Positions 51,019 through 61,669 of a stretch of 64,000 nt of DNA are shown here, one piece after another (position 1 is the stretch's first letter; each line of letters opens with the position of its first letter). The notes beneath the pieces were generated by a model. The model was given only the letters and a program-made list of their open reading frames with translations, was not told the DNA's origin and did not search any database. The stretch covers positions 62,001 through 126,000 of the forward strand of contig CAWFCG010000003.1 in the NCBI GenBank assembly GCA_963814315.1, read 5' to 3'. The translations under genes were made by a program, and so were the position numbers. The DNA is from JAFMJV01 sp963814315 (GTDB lineage: Bacteria; Chloroflexota; Limnocylindria; Limnocylindrales; CSP1-4).

Positions 51019-52236
51019 GCCACCTGTCGTGACGACGCCCACCGAGCCGTCAGAGATCCGCCCGCCGAGCAGCGAGGTCGGCGCCATGGGCTGGTTGCGT
51101 CACAACCTGTTCAACAGCAAGCCCAGCGGCATCGCGACCATCGTCGTGGGCCTGGTCCTGGCGCTGGCTGTCTGGAAGCTCCTTGAGTGGGCCATATTCG
51201 ATGCCCGCACAGGCGTGATCACCACCAACATGCGCCTCTTCCTGGTGGGCCTCTATCCCCAGTCTGAGATCTACCGCGTCTGGGTGACCATGCTGATGTT
51301 GTCCGTGATGACCGGCCTTACCGCCGGCAGGATGCACAGCGGAGCGGTGCGGATGATGGCCATCATGCTCGCTGCAGGGCAGGTCGCCATCGCGTTCCTG
51401 GCCATCGTCTCGGGGATGGGCTTCGTCGGCGCCGCTGCCATGGTGGCCAACGCGGTCCTGCTGATGGGCGCCATGACCGCGGCAAAGCGCTGGCCCCTCT
51501 CGCGGCGCTGGATGCTGCTGGGCTGGGCGGTGACGGCCATCGCCGCCACCTTCCTGCTGCAAGGGCTCGGCGAATCGAGCCTGCTACCGGGTGTGTCGAC
51601 CAATGTCTGGGGTGGACTCCTGCTTACCATGTTGCTCTCGACCGCGGGCATCGCGCTGTCATTCCCCTTCGGTGTCGCGCTCGCCGTCGGCCGTCGCAGT
51701 CACTTGCCGGTCATCCGCCTGCTGAGCACGGTCTTCATCGAGGTCATCCGTGCGGTGCCGCTGATCACCATCCTGTTCATGGCGGCGCTCATGTTCCCGC
51801 TGTTCCTGCCTGAGGGCATCCGCGTCGAGAACGTCTTCCGTGCTATCGGCGGCATCACCATCTTCAGCGCTGCCTACGTGGCGGAGAATGTGCGTGGTGG
51901 GCTCCAGGCCATCCCCCAGGGGCAGGTGGAAGCCGCCCAAGCGATCGGCCTGCGCAGCTGGCAGACCAACCTCTACATCGTGTTGCCGCAGGCGCTGCGC
52001 ATCACCATCCCGGCCAACGTGGGGCTCTTCATCAGCCTGCTCAAGGACACCACGCTGGTGGTCATCATCGGGCTCCTTGAACTGCTCGGCATCGGCCGCG
52101 CCGTCTTGGCCCAGCCGGAATGGATCGGCGCGTCCTTCGAGGTCTACCTCTTTGTGGCCGCCATCTTCTTCGTCCTCAGCTACACACTCTCACAGGCAAG
52201 CTATCGTCTTGAAAAGGAGCTTGGGATCGGTGAACG

Positions 52237-52240
<4 letters not shown>
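51008..52240 (+). CDS. aapM: Polar amino-acid ABC transporter permease (AapM-like)
   Basis: 410 residues from the ATG at 51008, which overlaps the aapQ stop by 11 bases. TM segments at KPSGIATIVVGLVLALAVWKLLEW, VSGMGFVGAAAMVANAVLLMGAM and the permease domain with FSAAYVAENVRGGLQAIPQGQVEAAQAIGL (EAA loop). Pairs with AapQ to form the channel. Confidence 0.93.
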
Positions 52241-53046
<806 letters not shown>

Positions 53047-53059
53047 CCGCGAGGCGGGA

Positions 53060-53092
53060 GGCGGCGCGAGCTTGGCCGGGGGCGCCGCCTTG
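53060..53092 (+). terminator. Terminator hairpin after aapP
   Basis: GGCGGCGC and GCGCCGCC form an 8-bp stem around a 14-base loop, followed by TTGG. It lies 14 bases after the aapP stop. Confidence 0.55.
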
Positions 53093-53503
53093 GCCCGGGG
53101 GGGGTGCGGCACGTCGCCTTGGCCTGTGGGACGCTTTGAACCGCCGCCTTGGCCGGCCGACCGTCACGCGTGAGCTGCGGACGGTCCGCTACCCGCCCGG
53201 TGGGTGAGCTGACGGCGCAGGGTGCTCCAAAGCGCGACAACACCATGCTGCTCCGACGCTTCGCCCGTGGGGCGGGTCAGTTGGCAGGATCCCCGACGTT
53301 TCACCCGTCCGCCGGGTCGTTTGACGGAGCAGACGGTCGACAGGGCCGGATCGGGAGTCGAACAGGCCGATATTCCGACGCTTCACCCGTGGGGTGGGTG
53401 GAGGCGAATTCGGTGCGTGCGGACTGATCCGCCGCGGTGACCACCGACCGAGAGCCCCCAGCGACCACCAAGGCGCGCTCCCGCCGACTCCCGCCGACCC
53501 GCG
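53093..53503. other. Intergenic region with repeats between aapP and the nucleosidase gene
   Basis: No ORF of coding character. The first part repeats CGCCTTGGCC (near 53085, 53112 and 53142). The second part, 53186-53403, holds the dispersed hairpin repeat family listed separately. Confidence 0.6.
53186..53403. repeat. Dispersed hairpin repeat, copy set B (four elements)
   Basis: Elements: CCGCTACCCGCCC (53186), CTGCTCCGACGC followed by the stem CGCCC-GTG-GGGCG (53248-53275), CCGACGTTTCACCCGTCCGCCGGGT (53293), and CCGACGCTTC followed by the stem CACCC-GTG-GGGTG (53375-53401). Adjacent CGACG words are 40 and 82 bases apart, near multiples of about 41. The stem pairs differ between copies by compensating changes (CGCCC/GGGCG against CACCC/GGGTG). 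The 21-base word at 53248-53268 is identical to 27123-27143. The region is between convergent genes, as typical REP-like elements are. Confidence 0.65.
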
Positions 53504-54274
53504 TCAGTCGTCGAAGACCGGCAGCAGCTCCCTGACGATCCGGGCCGAGCTGGCCGCAGCTGACTCCACGAAGGTGCGGAAGTCACCCAGCGATTCTTCG
53601 CCGGCACGATCGCTGAGGGCTCGCACCACCAGCCAGGGGAGGCCGAACCGCTCGGCCACACCACACAGTGCCGAACCCTCCATCTCGATCGCGAGCGCCT
53701 CCCACTCCCCGGCCAGCTCGTCGCGGACACGCGGAGCGGCCAGGAACGAATCGGCAGTTACGACTGTGCCCAGCGTGGCCACCAGGCCCGCGGCCCCCAG
53801 GCGCTCGCGGACTCGCGCGATCAAGGCAACCGGGAGTCGGTAGCCCGGGTCAGGCTTGGCTTCCGGCAGCGGCAGTGTTCCCGGTTGGTAGACGATGCGT
53901 CCGGCGTCGGTGATACGGCCGTAGTCGACATCGATGATGCGGTCGGCGATGACGATGTCGCCGATGGCCAACTCGTCACCCAGGCCACCCGCCACTCCGG
54001 TGAGCATCAGTGCCCGGCATCCGAACCGTTCAACCAGCAGCGTAGCAGTGCTGGCTGCCTTGACCTTGCCCACGCCCGAAGCTGCCACCACCACCTCCCG
54101 CCCGTCAAGGTACCCGTGGCGTGCCTCCAGGCCGGCGCCCGGCAGGGGAGATGGGTCGCCCAGCGCCTCGACCAACAGCACCTGCTCTTCAGCCAGCGCG
54201 CAGAGGATGCCGACAGGCCCGCGGGTGGTCAAGGACGCGTCGCCATAGGCCTGAGCCTCCTCAGGCGCGGGCAA
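53504..54274 (-). CDS. mtnN: 5'-methylthioadenosine/S-adenosylhomocysteine nucleosidase
   Basis: 256 residues. Hydrolyses MTA/SAH to adenine and the thioribose. Family motifs: GILCALAEEQVLL, ASGVGKVKAASTATLLVERF, LTGVAGGLGDELAIGDIVIA, the Glu in AIEMEGSALCGVAERFG and the Asp in VVRALSDRAGEES. Overlaps the upstream MBL-fold gene by 14 bases. The first 17 residues precede the family start and a later start codon is possible. Confidence 0.88.
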   Translation of the reverse strand: MPAPEEAQAYGDASLTTRGPVGILCALAEEQVLLVEALGDPSPLPGAGLEARHGYLDGREVVVAASGVGKVKAASTATLLVERFGCRALMLTGVAGGLGDELAIGDIVIADRIIDVDYGRITDAGRIVYQPGTLPLPEAKPDPGYRLPVALIARVRERLGAAGLVATLGTVVTADSFLAAPRVRDELAGEWEALAIEMEGSALCGVAERFGLPWLVVRALSDRAGEESLGDFRTFVESAAASSARIVRELLPVFDD

Positions 54275-54995
54275 GATGCTCGATGCCCGTCTGGCGCGCG
54301 GCTTCGACGGCGGCCGTCACGCCACTGGTCCAAGCTTCGCCGTGACCCGGTAGCAGCCACTGCGCCTCGATGCCCTCGAGATGGGCGAGAGAGGCGAGCG
54401 CCACATCGGGGTCTGCGCTGAACGGTGAGATCTGCGGACCTTCACGGCCGCTGGTGACAGCCAGCGTCGCCAACGTGTCGCCGACGAAGAGCGCGTCAAG
54501 GCCTGGCGCGTGCAGTGCGGTGTTGCCGGGCGTGTGCCCGGGCGTGTGGATGACGCGCAGTGCACCGGGAACATCAAGCGTCGCTGCAGAACCGAAGGTC
54601 GCCACCTCCAGCAGCGGTTTCGCCCGCAGCGCGCCGCGACGAACACCCCAAAGCAGGAACTCCAGCAGCGAGCCCAGCTTGCGCTCGCCCATCCCGGCGC
54701 TGGGGTTCGAAACCTCGCCCCGAGCGAGCGCCGCATCGAGCTCATGGACCTGTACCGGTACCCCGTGCTCATCGCGTACCCGCTCCGAGAATCCCACGTG
54801 GTCAGAGTGCCCGTGCGTGAGGACCACGGCGCGAAGATCGTCGATGCTCCGGCCCAATGACGCGAGCTCAGCGGTCAGCTGGCCGTAGTAGCCGGGCATG
54901 CCGGCGTCGACCAGCGTCACTTCGCCGGCCTCCTCGATGAGATAGCAACTGACCCGGGCCTCGCCGAGCCGATGGATCGATGGGGCGATACGCAT
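54261..54995 (-). CDS. Metallo-beta-lactamase-fold hydrolase
   Basis: 244 residues from the ATG at 54995 (GGGAGG upstream). Zinc-site motifs: VVLTHGHSDHVGFS, VIHTPGHTPGNTALH, LFVGDTLATLA and LLPGHGEAWTSG. The substrate is unknown; glyoxalase-II-like or lactonase-like enzymes share these motifs. Probably co-transcribed with the nucleosidase gene it overlaps. Confidence 0.9.
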   Translation of the reverse strand: MRIAPSIHRLGEARVSCYLIEEAGEVTLVDAGMPGYYGQLTAELASLGRSIDDLRAVVLTHGHSDHVGFSERVRDEHGVPVQVHELDAALARGEVSNPSAGMGERKLGSLLEFLLWGVRRGALRAKPLLEVATFGSAATLDVPGALRVIHTPGHTPGNTALHAPGLDALFVGDTLATLAVTSGREGPQISPFSADPDVALASLAHLEGIEAQWLLPGHGEAWTSGVTAAVEAARQTGIEHLARA

Positions 54996-55205
54996 GCTGA
55001 GCCTCCCTGGACGGATCGTACCTCGATGGTAGTCCACGACGGGTGGGCCGCGCCGTCAGTCGACGCCCCGGGCAGTGTCAGGCCGGGACCGGCAGTACCC
55101 CTGCGTGCAGGCCGGCCGTCTCTCGTCGTCAGACCGGCAGGCTCTTGCGGTAGCCCGAGGGTCGCCCGACCTCGCGCCGCTGAGTCGCCCTTGGCGCGAC
55201 CCTGG

Positions 55206-56285
55206 TCACTTCGAGTGCGTGTACCAGACGCGCCCGCGGACCGTGTAGACGATGTGGTCGGTCCTGTTCCCTTTCGCCACGGCCAGCGCGATCTCATGGG
55301 ACGATCGTGCATCGAGACGCTCGCGATGCCACTTGCCGTTCGACCAATTGGCGAACCAGACGCCCTTCGTGGGCGCATCTCTCAAACTGGCGATGCGTGC
55401 GTGTCCGCCCCCGCCAATTCGAAGCTGACTTTCGTGGCCGTCTCGCCAGACCCGTCCGACCTGCCAACCTGACGCCGCCCGTTTCGCCTGGTACGTGCCG
55501 TCGGCGGCGTCGAAGCTGAATCGCGGCTGCCCTTTGGCGCCGAGGACGAGCGACGGACCAGTGGCACCGCGCATGGCCACCACCAGCTCGGTCGCGAAAC
55601 TGCCGGTGCGGGTCGCGCCTCGCGCCAGGCGAATGGCGTCAGCCTGGCTAAACGCTCCGTGGACCTGATAGGCGATGACGGGTCGACCCTGCCGGTCGAG
55701 GGCCAGAGAGGGCTCACCAGCCCAGCGTTGGCCTGTGCCAGAGATGTCCCGATGGGTCCAGTGGCCGGTGGCGTTAGTGATGAACTCGACGACGGTGGCG
55801 TCGTAGACCCCGACGTTGGCGGCGATGGCGATGACGCCATCCCGCACCACCACCGACGGATGAGACGTGTACGGCCCGCCACCGTCGGGGATGACGCGGG
55901 GCGCGGACCACGCACCCGGGCCACCCGGATGGCGGTCCGTGACATAGAACAGCTCGCTGTTGCCGGGGCAACACGTGCCGTCATCGACCTCGTACACGAT
56001 CGTCAGGCTGTGGTCTGATCGATCGATCGCGATCTGCGGGTCCCTTCCGCGGTCGGCCATATGGACCCGCGTCCAGTGTCCGGTCTTGTTGGTGAGATAC
56101 CAGATCCCGGTCTTGGCCACAACCGCCATATGCACGGCTCCGTGACCATCCGCGACCATCGAGGGCGACGTGTACTTCGCGTCCCAGACGGGCTTGGGTG
56201 CCGTCCAGCCGTTCGCGGCAGACGCGGGCACTGAGAGGATGACGGTAGCCAGCAGGGTTGCCGCAAAGACTGCGATCTTGCGCAT
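55206..56285 (-). CDS. Secreted beta-propeller-like repeat protein
   Basis: 359 residues from the ATG at 56285. A signal peptide (IAVFAATLLATVILSVPASA) is followed by repeats of about 45-50 residues, each with a V/I-A-x-D or L-x-D-R-x-G-x-P pattern (PSMVADGHGAVHMAVVAKTGIWYLTN; PSLALDRQGRPVIAYQVHG; PSLVLGAKGQPRFSFDAADG). Similar patterns occur in sialidase/BNR-like and other propeller proteins. A CC pair (TCCPG) is notable. Probably extracellular; the function is unknown. Confidence 0.75.
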   Translation of the reverse strand: MRKIAVFAATLLATVILSVPASAANGWTAPKPVWDAKYTSPSMVADGHGAVHMAVVAKTGIWYLTNKTGHWTRVHMADRGRDPQIAIDRSDHSLTIVYEVDDGTCCPGNSELFYVTDRHPGGPGAWSAPRVIPDGGGPYTSHPSVVVRDGVIAIAANVGVYDATVVEFITNATGHWTHRDISGTGQRWAGEPSLALDRQGRPVIAYQVHGAFSQADAIRLARGATRTGSFATELVVAMRGATGPSLVLGAKGQPRFSFDAADGTYQAKRAASGWQVGRVWRDGHESQLRIGGGGHARIASLRDAPTKGVWFANWSNGKWHRERLDARSSHEIALAVAKGNRTDHIVYTVRGRVWYTHSK

Positions 56286-56473
56286 TCGTGGAGTCCCCTG
56301 ATCGCACTGCCGCCGGGTTACGCACGCCACAGAGCGATCGTTTGGGCGCAGCATCGAACTCCGATGTGACGGCGTGAAGGGTCCATTCGTCACCTTCAGA
56401 TCCCACGCCCGGTTAAGTTCGCTTCACCGAGGCACTCGGCTCAAGCGCCATACAGCCGGCCCACGTCGCAACG

Positions 56474-58357
56474 CTAGGGTTTGAGCGCCCTGGTGTCGGT
56501 GCCGACGGTGATCACGACGTCAGCTGGCTGTTCCGGATCGACGGCCATCCGTACCTCCTGGCCGGCGTCCTTGAAGGTCCGCTCCAGGGCCGCCACGGTC
56601 GCCGGCATCGACTCCTCAGCGCCGTTGTAGAGGGTAATGACGGTGCTGGCATAGTCGTCGGTATCAGCCTTACCACCGTTGACGGGTGGCACGATGGCGG
56701 AAACGCCCTTCCTGTCCAGGGCGGTGGCGATGTTGACGGCCTTGGTATTGGCACCCGGTTCACCGTTGATGACATGGACCACAGCGCCTTCCGCGCGGAC
56801 CTCGTTGATGGCCGTGGCCTGCTTCCTGGTATGGCTGAAGATGTTCTGGACGGCCGACTTGATGGCGGCCGGCTTGGCGATGAGCTCGGCCAGCCCGGAA
56901 GCGCAGTCGGGATAGCAGTCGGTGACGTAGCGACTGCTCGAAAGGACCAGGTTCTCCCGTCGGTCGAGGTCGATGTCCTGGGCCAGGGAGATCAAGTCGG
57001 GCACCAGCCTGGGCGGGATGTTGGTCTTGACGTCCTCGCGCAGCTCCGTGATGAGGTTGGTGATGACGCCGGGCTGCAGCAGGTCGTCGATATTGGTCTG
57101 TTCGCGTACGGAGGTGACGACTCGCTGCTGTCGGGAGGAACGGTCGAAGTCGGTCGTCGCATGGCGGGAGCGCGCATACGCCAGCGCATCCTGGCCGTTC
57201 ATGCGTTGGATGCCGGGCGGTACGTACAGCTTGATCTTGCCGCGCCCATCGTCGGCGGGATAGCCAACGTCGGAGACGGGCAACTGCACGTCCACGACCA
57301 CGCCGCCAAGCGTGTTGACGATGGAGCGAAAGCTGCTGAGGTTCACCGCCACGTAGTAGGGGATCTCAAGGTCGTACAACTCACCCAGCGTGCCCATCAG
57401 CGCCTTGTATCCGCGCTCCCGGTCATTGCCGGGGAAGAGGTCGGGCCGGCTGCGGGCGATGGTGTAGAGCGTGTTGATCTTGTTGCTGTACTTGCCACCC
57501 AGGGCACGAGAGGCGGGCCAGCCCGCGGGCAAGGGCACGCCGGTGGTGTCGCGGGGCAGCGAGATGAAAGCCACTCGGCCGGTGGTGGGGTCCACGCTGA
57601 TAGTGATCATCGTGTCCGTCAGCAGACTGCTGTCTGCGCTGCCCTGGCGCCCGCCGTCGCTGCCGATGAGCACGATGTTGAGGCGGTCCTTGCCGTCCCA
57701 CCCTGCCGCGCTGACAGCGCCACTGGCTGCCGGCGACGGTTCCGACGTGCCCTCGGGGCCCGAGGTGGCCTGGGGATCCGGCGAGGCGAGAGCGGACGAG
57801 GCCTGGTCGCCCGGATCTTGTGTCCGCAGTACGAGGTCTGGACCGGCGCGGGCGAGGTCCTCCGGGCTGATGATCTCGCTGGTGTCGCCGCTGTCGGTGA
57901 GATCGGTGAGCGTGTCGCGTGCGAACAGCACCGGCTGGGCCAGCGTCAGATGGCTGCCCACCAGCACGATGACGAGGGCTGCCAGGCCCACGCCTGAGAG
58001 CATGCGTGTGCTTCTTGAGCCGACCGCGGCGTCCGTGCCAAGCCGGTAGGCATCGAGCATGGCCAGCAAGCGATAGACGAGGTCGATGATGAGGAAGCCG
58101 ACGACCCCGACGAGGACATCCGGGTCGATGAGCCGGGCGGCAAGATCCCGCCAGCCCACGCTCACGCCCATGCCCATGACGGCGGCAAAGACGATGACAG
58201 GCAGGGACACCCACGCCAGTGCCCGCAGCCAGCGGCCCAGGTAGGCGTGGCCGAGTCCGGGGAGGATCAGGGACAGGAAAGCGGCAGCGAATGCGCTTCG
58301 TCCCGGGCGCACGACCACCTCATCGGCCACCTCATCGACCGCGTCATCAACCACCAT
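56474..58357 (-). CDS. Large LCP family protein with LytR C-terminal domain
   Basis: 627 residues from the ATG at 58357. The N-terminal 150 residues have about four hydrophobic segments (AFAAAFLSLILPGLGHAYLG; ALAWVSLPVIVFAAVMGMG; GVVGFLIIDLVYRLLAML; GLAALVIVLVGSHLTLAQP), more than the usual single TM. After a Ser/Pro-rich linker, the LCP domain starts at LNIVLIGSDGGRQGSADSSLLTDTMITIS and contains the Arg in ISLPRDTTGVP, INTLYTIAR and YARSRHATTDFDRSSRQQRV. The last 90 residues form a LytR_C domain (VHVINGEPGANTKAVNIATAL). Probably attaches glycopolymers to the wall. Confidence 0.92.
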   Translation of the reverse strand: MVVDDAVDEVADEVVVRPGRSAFAAAFLSLILPGLGHAYLGRWLRALAWVSLPVIVFAAVMGMGVSVGWRDLAARLIDPDVLVGVVGFLIIDLVYRLLAMLDAYRLGTDAAVGSRSTRMLSGVGLAALVIVLVGSHLTLAQPVLFARDTLTDLTDSGDTSEIISPEDLARAGPDLVLRTQDPGDQASSALASPDPQATSGPEGTSEPSPAASGAVSAAGWDGKDRLNIVLIGSDGGRQGSADSSLLTDTMITISVDPTTGRVAFISLPRDTTGVPLPAGWPASRALGGKYSNKINTLYTIARSRPDLFPGNDRERGYKALMGTLGELYDLEIPYYVAVNLSSFRSIVNTLGGVVVDVQLPVSDVGYPADDGRGKIKLYVPPGIQRMNGQDALAYARSRHATTDFDRSSRQQRVVTSVREQTNIDDLLQPGVITNLITELREDVKTNIPPRLVPDLISLAQDIDLDRRENLVLSSSRYVTDCYPDCASGLAELIAKPAAIKSAVQNIFSHTRKQATAINEVRAEGAVVHVINGEPGANTKAVNIATALDRKGVSAIVPPVNGGKADTDDYASTVITLYNGAEESMPATVAALERTFKDAGQEVRMAVDPEQPADVVITVGTDTRALKP

Positions 58358-58365
58358 CGTGCCGC

Positions 58366-58371
58366 ATCGTA
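58366..58371 (-). promoter_or_regulatory. -10 element (TACGAT) before the large LCP gene
   Basis: On the minus strand TACGAT ends eight bases before the ATG at 58357. This spacing would give a leaderless or nearly leaderless mRNA. Confidence 0.4.
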
Positions 58372-58484
58372 GTCGCGATCCACACCTGGCGCCCGCCATA
58401 CACCGGGCTGCCCTTCGGCCTGTTGCGTATCGACATGGTGCTGACCGGTCCCGGGCTGAGACCGGTCTCGAGCCTGACCGAGCG

Positions 58485-59357
58485 CTACACCCGGTACGAA
58501 GATGGAAACGGATGGGTCCGTCGACCCCACATATGAATAGTGGGCTCGTGTTCAGCGCTCGCTCGTCGACCGATGGCCGACGATATCGTCGTGGGGACCA
58601 TGGATCCGAACCTCGTGATCAGAGCACAGCAGGGGGACGAGCGCGTGGCTTCGCGACATCGAGCCCTTCCCGTCCGACCCACTGCCCTCGTGACTGCCTT
58701 CAGCTGCTGCCAGGTGTAGCCGGCCGATTCCAGGCGCCAACCGACGCTGCCACCCGGGACCCGCGCATCCAGCTTGGCGACGACCGCTGGGTCTTCGCGT
58801 GTCAGGCTCACCACGAGCTGGCCGGTCCCGGGATCGAGCCGGGACCCGGCGTACGTCGGCTCTGCCTCGAGCCATGGCATCACGGTGCTCTTGATGGCCG
58901 ACGGGAAGATCGCCAGCTCGTTCGTCGTCGGCCGCGCCACCTGAGACTGAGCCAGGGACGAGGCCGACCCTGCGGTCATCGCGGGCTGTTCGCCATCGGG
59001 CGCGAGATCGGCCTGCAGGGCGAGCAACACGTCGGTGGTCAGCGACAGCTCCGGGCTTGGGGACGGCAACGCGCCAGGCGCGTCGCTCGCCTCCGCATCG
59101 GTCGCAACGGCAGCCCCAGCGCCCGCGAGAAGCAGTCCCAGGATCAATAGCACGGGCTGACGATGCGAGCGTTGGATCTCGAGCTCGGAGGGCCGGAGGC
59201 CGCCTGACGGCGGGCGGCCCGGGCCGGAGCCCGGATCCACGTCGCGCCCTCGCGCAGCGGGAGATCGGGCCGTGCACAGCGGTGCGCGCCGAATAGGCTG
59301 CGGAGTATCTGGCCCGGTTCGCGCTGTTCTGAGGATTCCGTCCACCTTTCTCACCAT
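58485..59357 (-). pseudogene. Probable protease pro-domain remnant
   Basis: In an open frame, residues 66-227 look like a real secreted protein: a hydrophobic segment (RQPVLLILGLLLAGAGAAVA), a Ser/Pro linker and then a fold reading AIKSTVMPWLEAEPTYAGSRLDPGTGQLVV, with GWRLESAGYTWQQLKAVTRAV after it. This resembles the pro-region found before trypsin-like (S1) secreted proteases. The remaining 60 residues (Cys/Arg/Ser-rich, CREATRSSPCC) do not look like protein, and no catalytic domain follows before the next gene. The N-terminal 60 residues are also not convincing. I think this is a truncated gene remnant; an intact small secreted protein is possible. Confidence 0.45.
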
Positions 59358-59458
59358 TCTGTCGCCGCCGCAGGTCCTCGGTCAGGTCTCTAAGAAGTCA
59401 CACTGGGAATGCACCCGACAAAGCACCAGAGAAGGCCCGAGAACGCTTGTCAACCCCC

Positions 59459-59487
59459 TTGTCAACCCCTTGTCAAGAGCCTAGAAT
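59459..59487 (+). promoter_or_regulatory. dnaG-rpoD promoter (TTGTCA-17-TAGAAT)
   Basis: A -35 TTGTCA (59459-59464), exactly 17 bases and a -10 TAGAAT (59482-59487). Further TTGTCAA copies sit at 59447 and 59470, the last inside the spacer. The start of transcription should be close to 59494. Confidence 0.7.
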
Positions 59488-59499
59488 GTGCTTACGGCG

Positions 59500-59520
59500 C
59501 CTTGTCAAGACTTGACAAGG
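59500..59520. promoter_or_regulatory. Perfect 21-bp palindrome CCTTGTCAAG-A-CTTGACAAGG
   Basis: Ten-base arms around one A, starting six bases after the predicted transcription start of dnaG-rpoD. The arms contain the same TTGTCAA word as the promoter, so together five boxes (one inverted) cover 75 bases. It looks like the operator of a repressor that blocks transcription initiation. Confidence 0.65.
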
Positions 59521-59679
59521 CCACTCGTGTGTCCGTCGAGCGCAGGCGGAAGGGTCGGGCGGGCGATCTGCCGGTGAGGATCGCGATCGGCCCACGCTGA
59601 GATCGCGGATCGGCCAACGCCGCAATCGCGAACCGGCCCACCGCGCCAGGGGACACACCAGAGAAGGGGCATTGCCAGT

Positions 59680-61669
59680 TTGTCGATCGGTGTAGCTGCC
59701 ACCATCAAGGAGAAGCTGGACATCGTCGATCTCATCGGCGAGACCATCCAGCTGAAGAAGGCCGGGACCACGTTCAAGGGCCTCTGCCCGTTCCATGGCG
59801 AAAAGACGCCCTCATTCACGGTCACGCCCACGCGTGAGCGTTGGCATTGTTTCGGCTGCGGCCGCGGCGGGGACATCTTCAACTTCGTCATGGAACGCGA
59901 CGGGGTGGACTTCCCCACGGCGCTTCGGTCGCTGGCCGGTCGAGCTGGCGTGGAGCTCAGCGAGCGCACCAGCCAGGAAGACGCCCAGCGCAAGCGACTG
60001 CGCGACGCGCTCGATGCGGCCATCTCGTTCTACCACCACGTGCTCACCAGCCACCCCGCCGGGGAGTCGGCTCGAACCTATCTGCACGACCGTGGCTTCA
60101 CCGATGAGACTATCGAGACGTTCCGCCTGGGATGGGCGCCCGATGCCTGGGACGCCATGTCCCGCTCGCTCAACGGCAAGCGCCAGATCCCCGAAGCGGA
60201 CCTGGAAGCTGCCGGACTCGTCAGCCGTCGCCGCACCGGCCGTGGCGTCTACGACCGCTTCCGAGCACGCGTCATCTTCCCCATCCGCGATGCCTCTGGC
60301 GGCGCCACCGGCATGACCGGTCGCATCCTCGGAGTCCAGTCTGACGACACCGGGCCCAAGTACCTCAACACGCCCCAGACGACGCTCTTCGACAAGGGTC
60401 GCACGCTCTTCCTCATCGACAAGGCCAAGTCGGCCATCCGCAAGTCGGGCGTGGCGGTGCTCGTGGAGGGCAATACCGACGCCCTGATGGCCCACCAGGC
60501 CGGCTTCACCAACGTCGTCTGCAGCATGGGCACCGCGCTCACCGCGGGCCAGGTGGAGCTGTTGACCCGATACGCACCTCGCATCGCGCTGGCCTATGAC
60601 GTGGATGCGGCAGGGCAGGGGGCCGCCGCCTTCGGCGCCACCGAGCTGACGGCACTGGTCGGTGAGATCGAGCGCTCGCCCTACCGCGGTCGCCTGACCG
60701 ACGTCGACGTGGTCCGATTGCCCGACGGTCGTGATCCCGACGAGATCATCCGCGACGATCCCGACGCCTGGCGTGATGCTACCGAGCACCCTCAGCCGAT
60801 CATGGAGTTCCTCATCGATCGGGCGGCGTCCCGCTTCGACCCCAGCACAGTGCCCGGCCGCGAGAAGTTGGTGGCGTCGGTGCTGCCGACCCTCCGAACC
60901 ATCGGCGATCCGGTACGCCGGGATGGCTACCTGCAGCTGTTGGCCCGCCGCTCCGGCGTCGAGGAGCGAACGCTGCTGGAGGCGCTGCGCCGCCGTGATG
61001 AGCCAACACCCGGTGGGGCCCGGCAGATGACACAGGTGGGTGCGCGCATCAACCTCGAAGCGGTGATGACCCAGCCCGATGCGCTCGACCCCCGAGCTGT
61101 CGAGCGTGCCATCGAGCCAGCCGAAGCCTCCGTGCTGCGGCTGATGCTGCGCTACCCGCGCCGATACCACGCCACCGCGCAGGCTCTCGATGGCGACCCC
61201 TTCGTGACCCAGCCCGCTCGTGAGCTGTGGAAGGCATTGGGCGTCGCGCTCACGGAGCAGGGCTCTGACCACTTCGACCGCGCTGCCTTCATCGGCGCGT
61301 TGGAGCCGACCATCAGAGCCGTGGCGCAGACCCTGATGGCCCGTACCGATCCACTGCCCGACCAGGAAGCACAGATCCAGCAGGCCATCGATCAGAGCCT
61401 GCTGACTCTGGAGCGCGGCCGACTGGCCGAACGCATCGAATATACCCGGGTGCGGTTGGCCGATGCCGAGGCGGACGACGACGACGCGGAGCTCGCGCGA
61501 CTGCGGCTCGAGGTCCTGGACCTGCAGCGCCGCCGCTTCGAGCTCGACCGCGCCGTGGCCGATTCCTCGCTTCTGGCGCGACGACGTATCAAGCCCAAAC
61601 AAGCCGATCTACCCAACCAAGCCGATCCACCGAACCAAGCGAACCAAGCCGATCAAGTGGAGGTCACCC

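Larger units (their letters stand above)
59358..59679. other. dnaG-rpoD control region
   Basis: 322 bases with the promoter and palindrome listed separately. The last 160 bases form a leader of the transcript with a GAGAAGGGGC ribosome site. The sequence AGATCGCGGATCGGCC and nearby copies of GATCGCG (59579-59605) are small direct repeats. Confidence 0.6.

Noticed and set aside
53345..53375. tRNA T-arm-like sequence (GGGAGTCGAACAGGCC on the plus strand)
   Set aside because: The bases flanking the loop do not form a 5-bp stem and no anticodon or acceptor arm can be drawn.
53186..53403. CRISPR array
   Set aside because: Elements are only partly conserved, spacing is uneven (40 and 82 bases), arms have hairpins of varied sequence and no cas gene is in the window.
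59812..61602. 596-codon minus-strand open frame over dnaG
   Set aside because: Shadow of dnaG, no ribosome site or motif.
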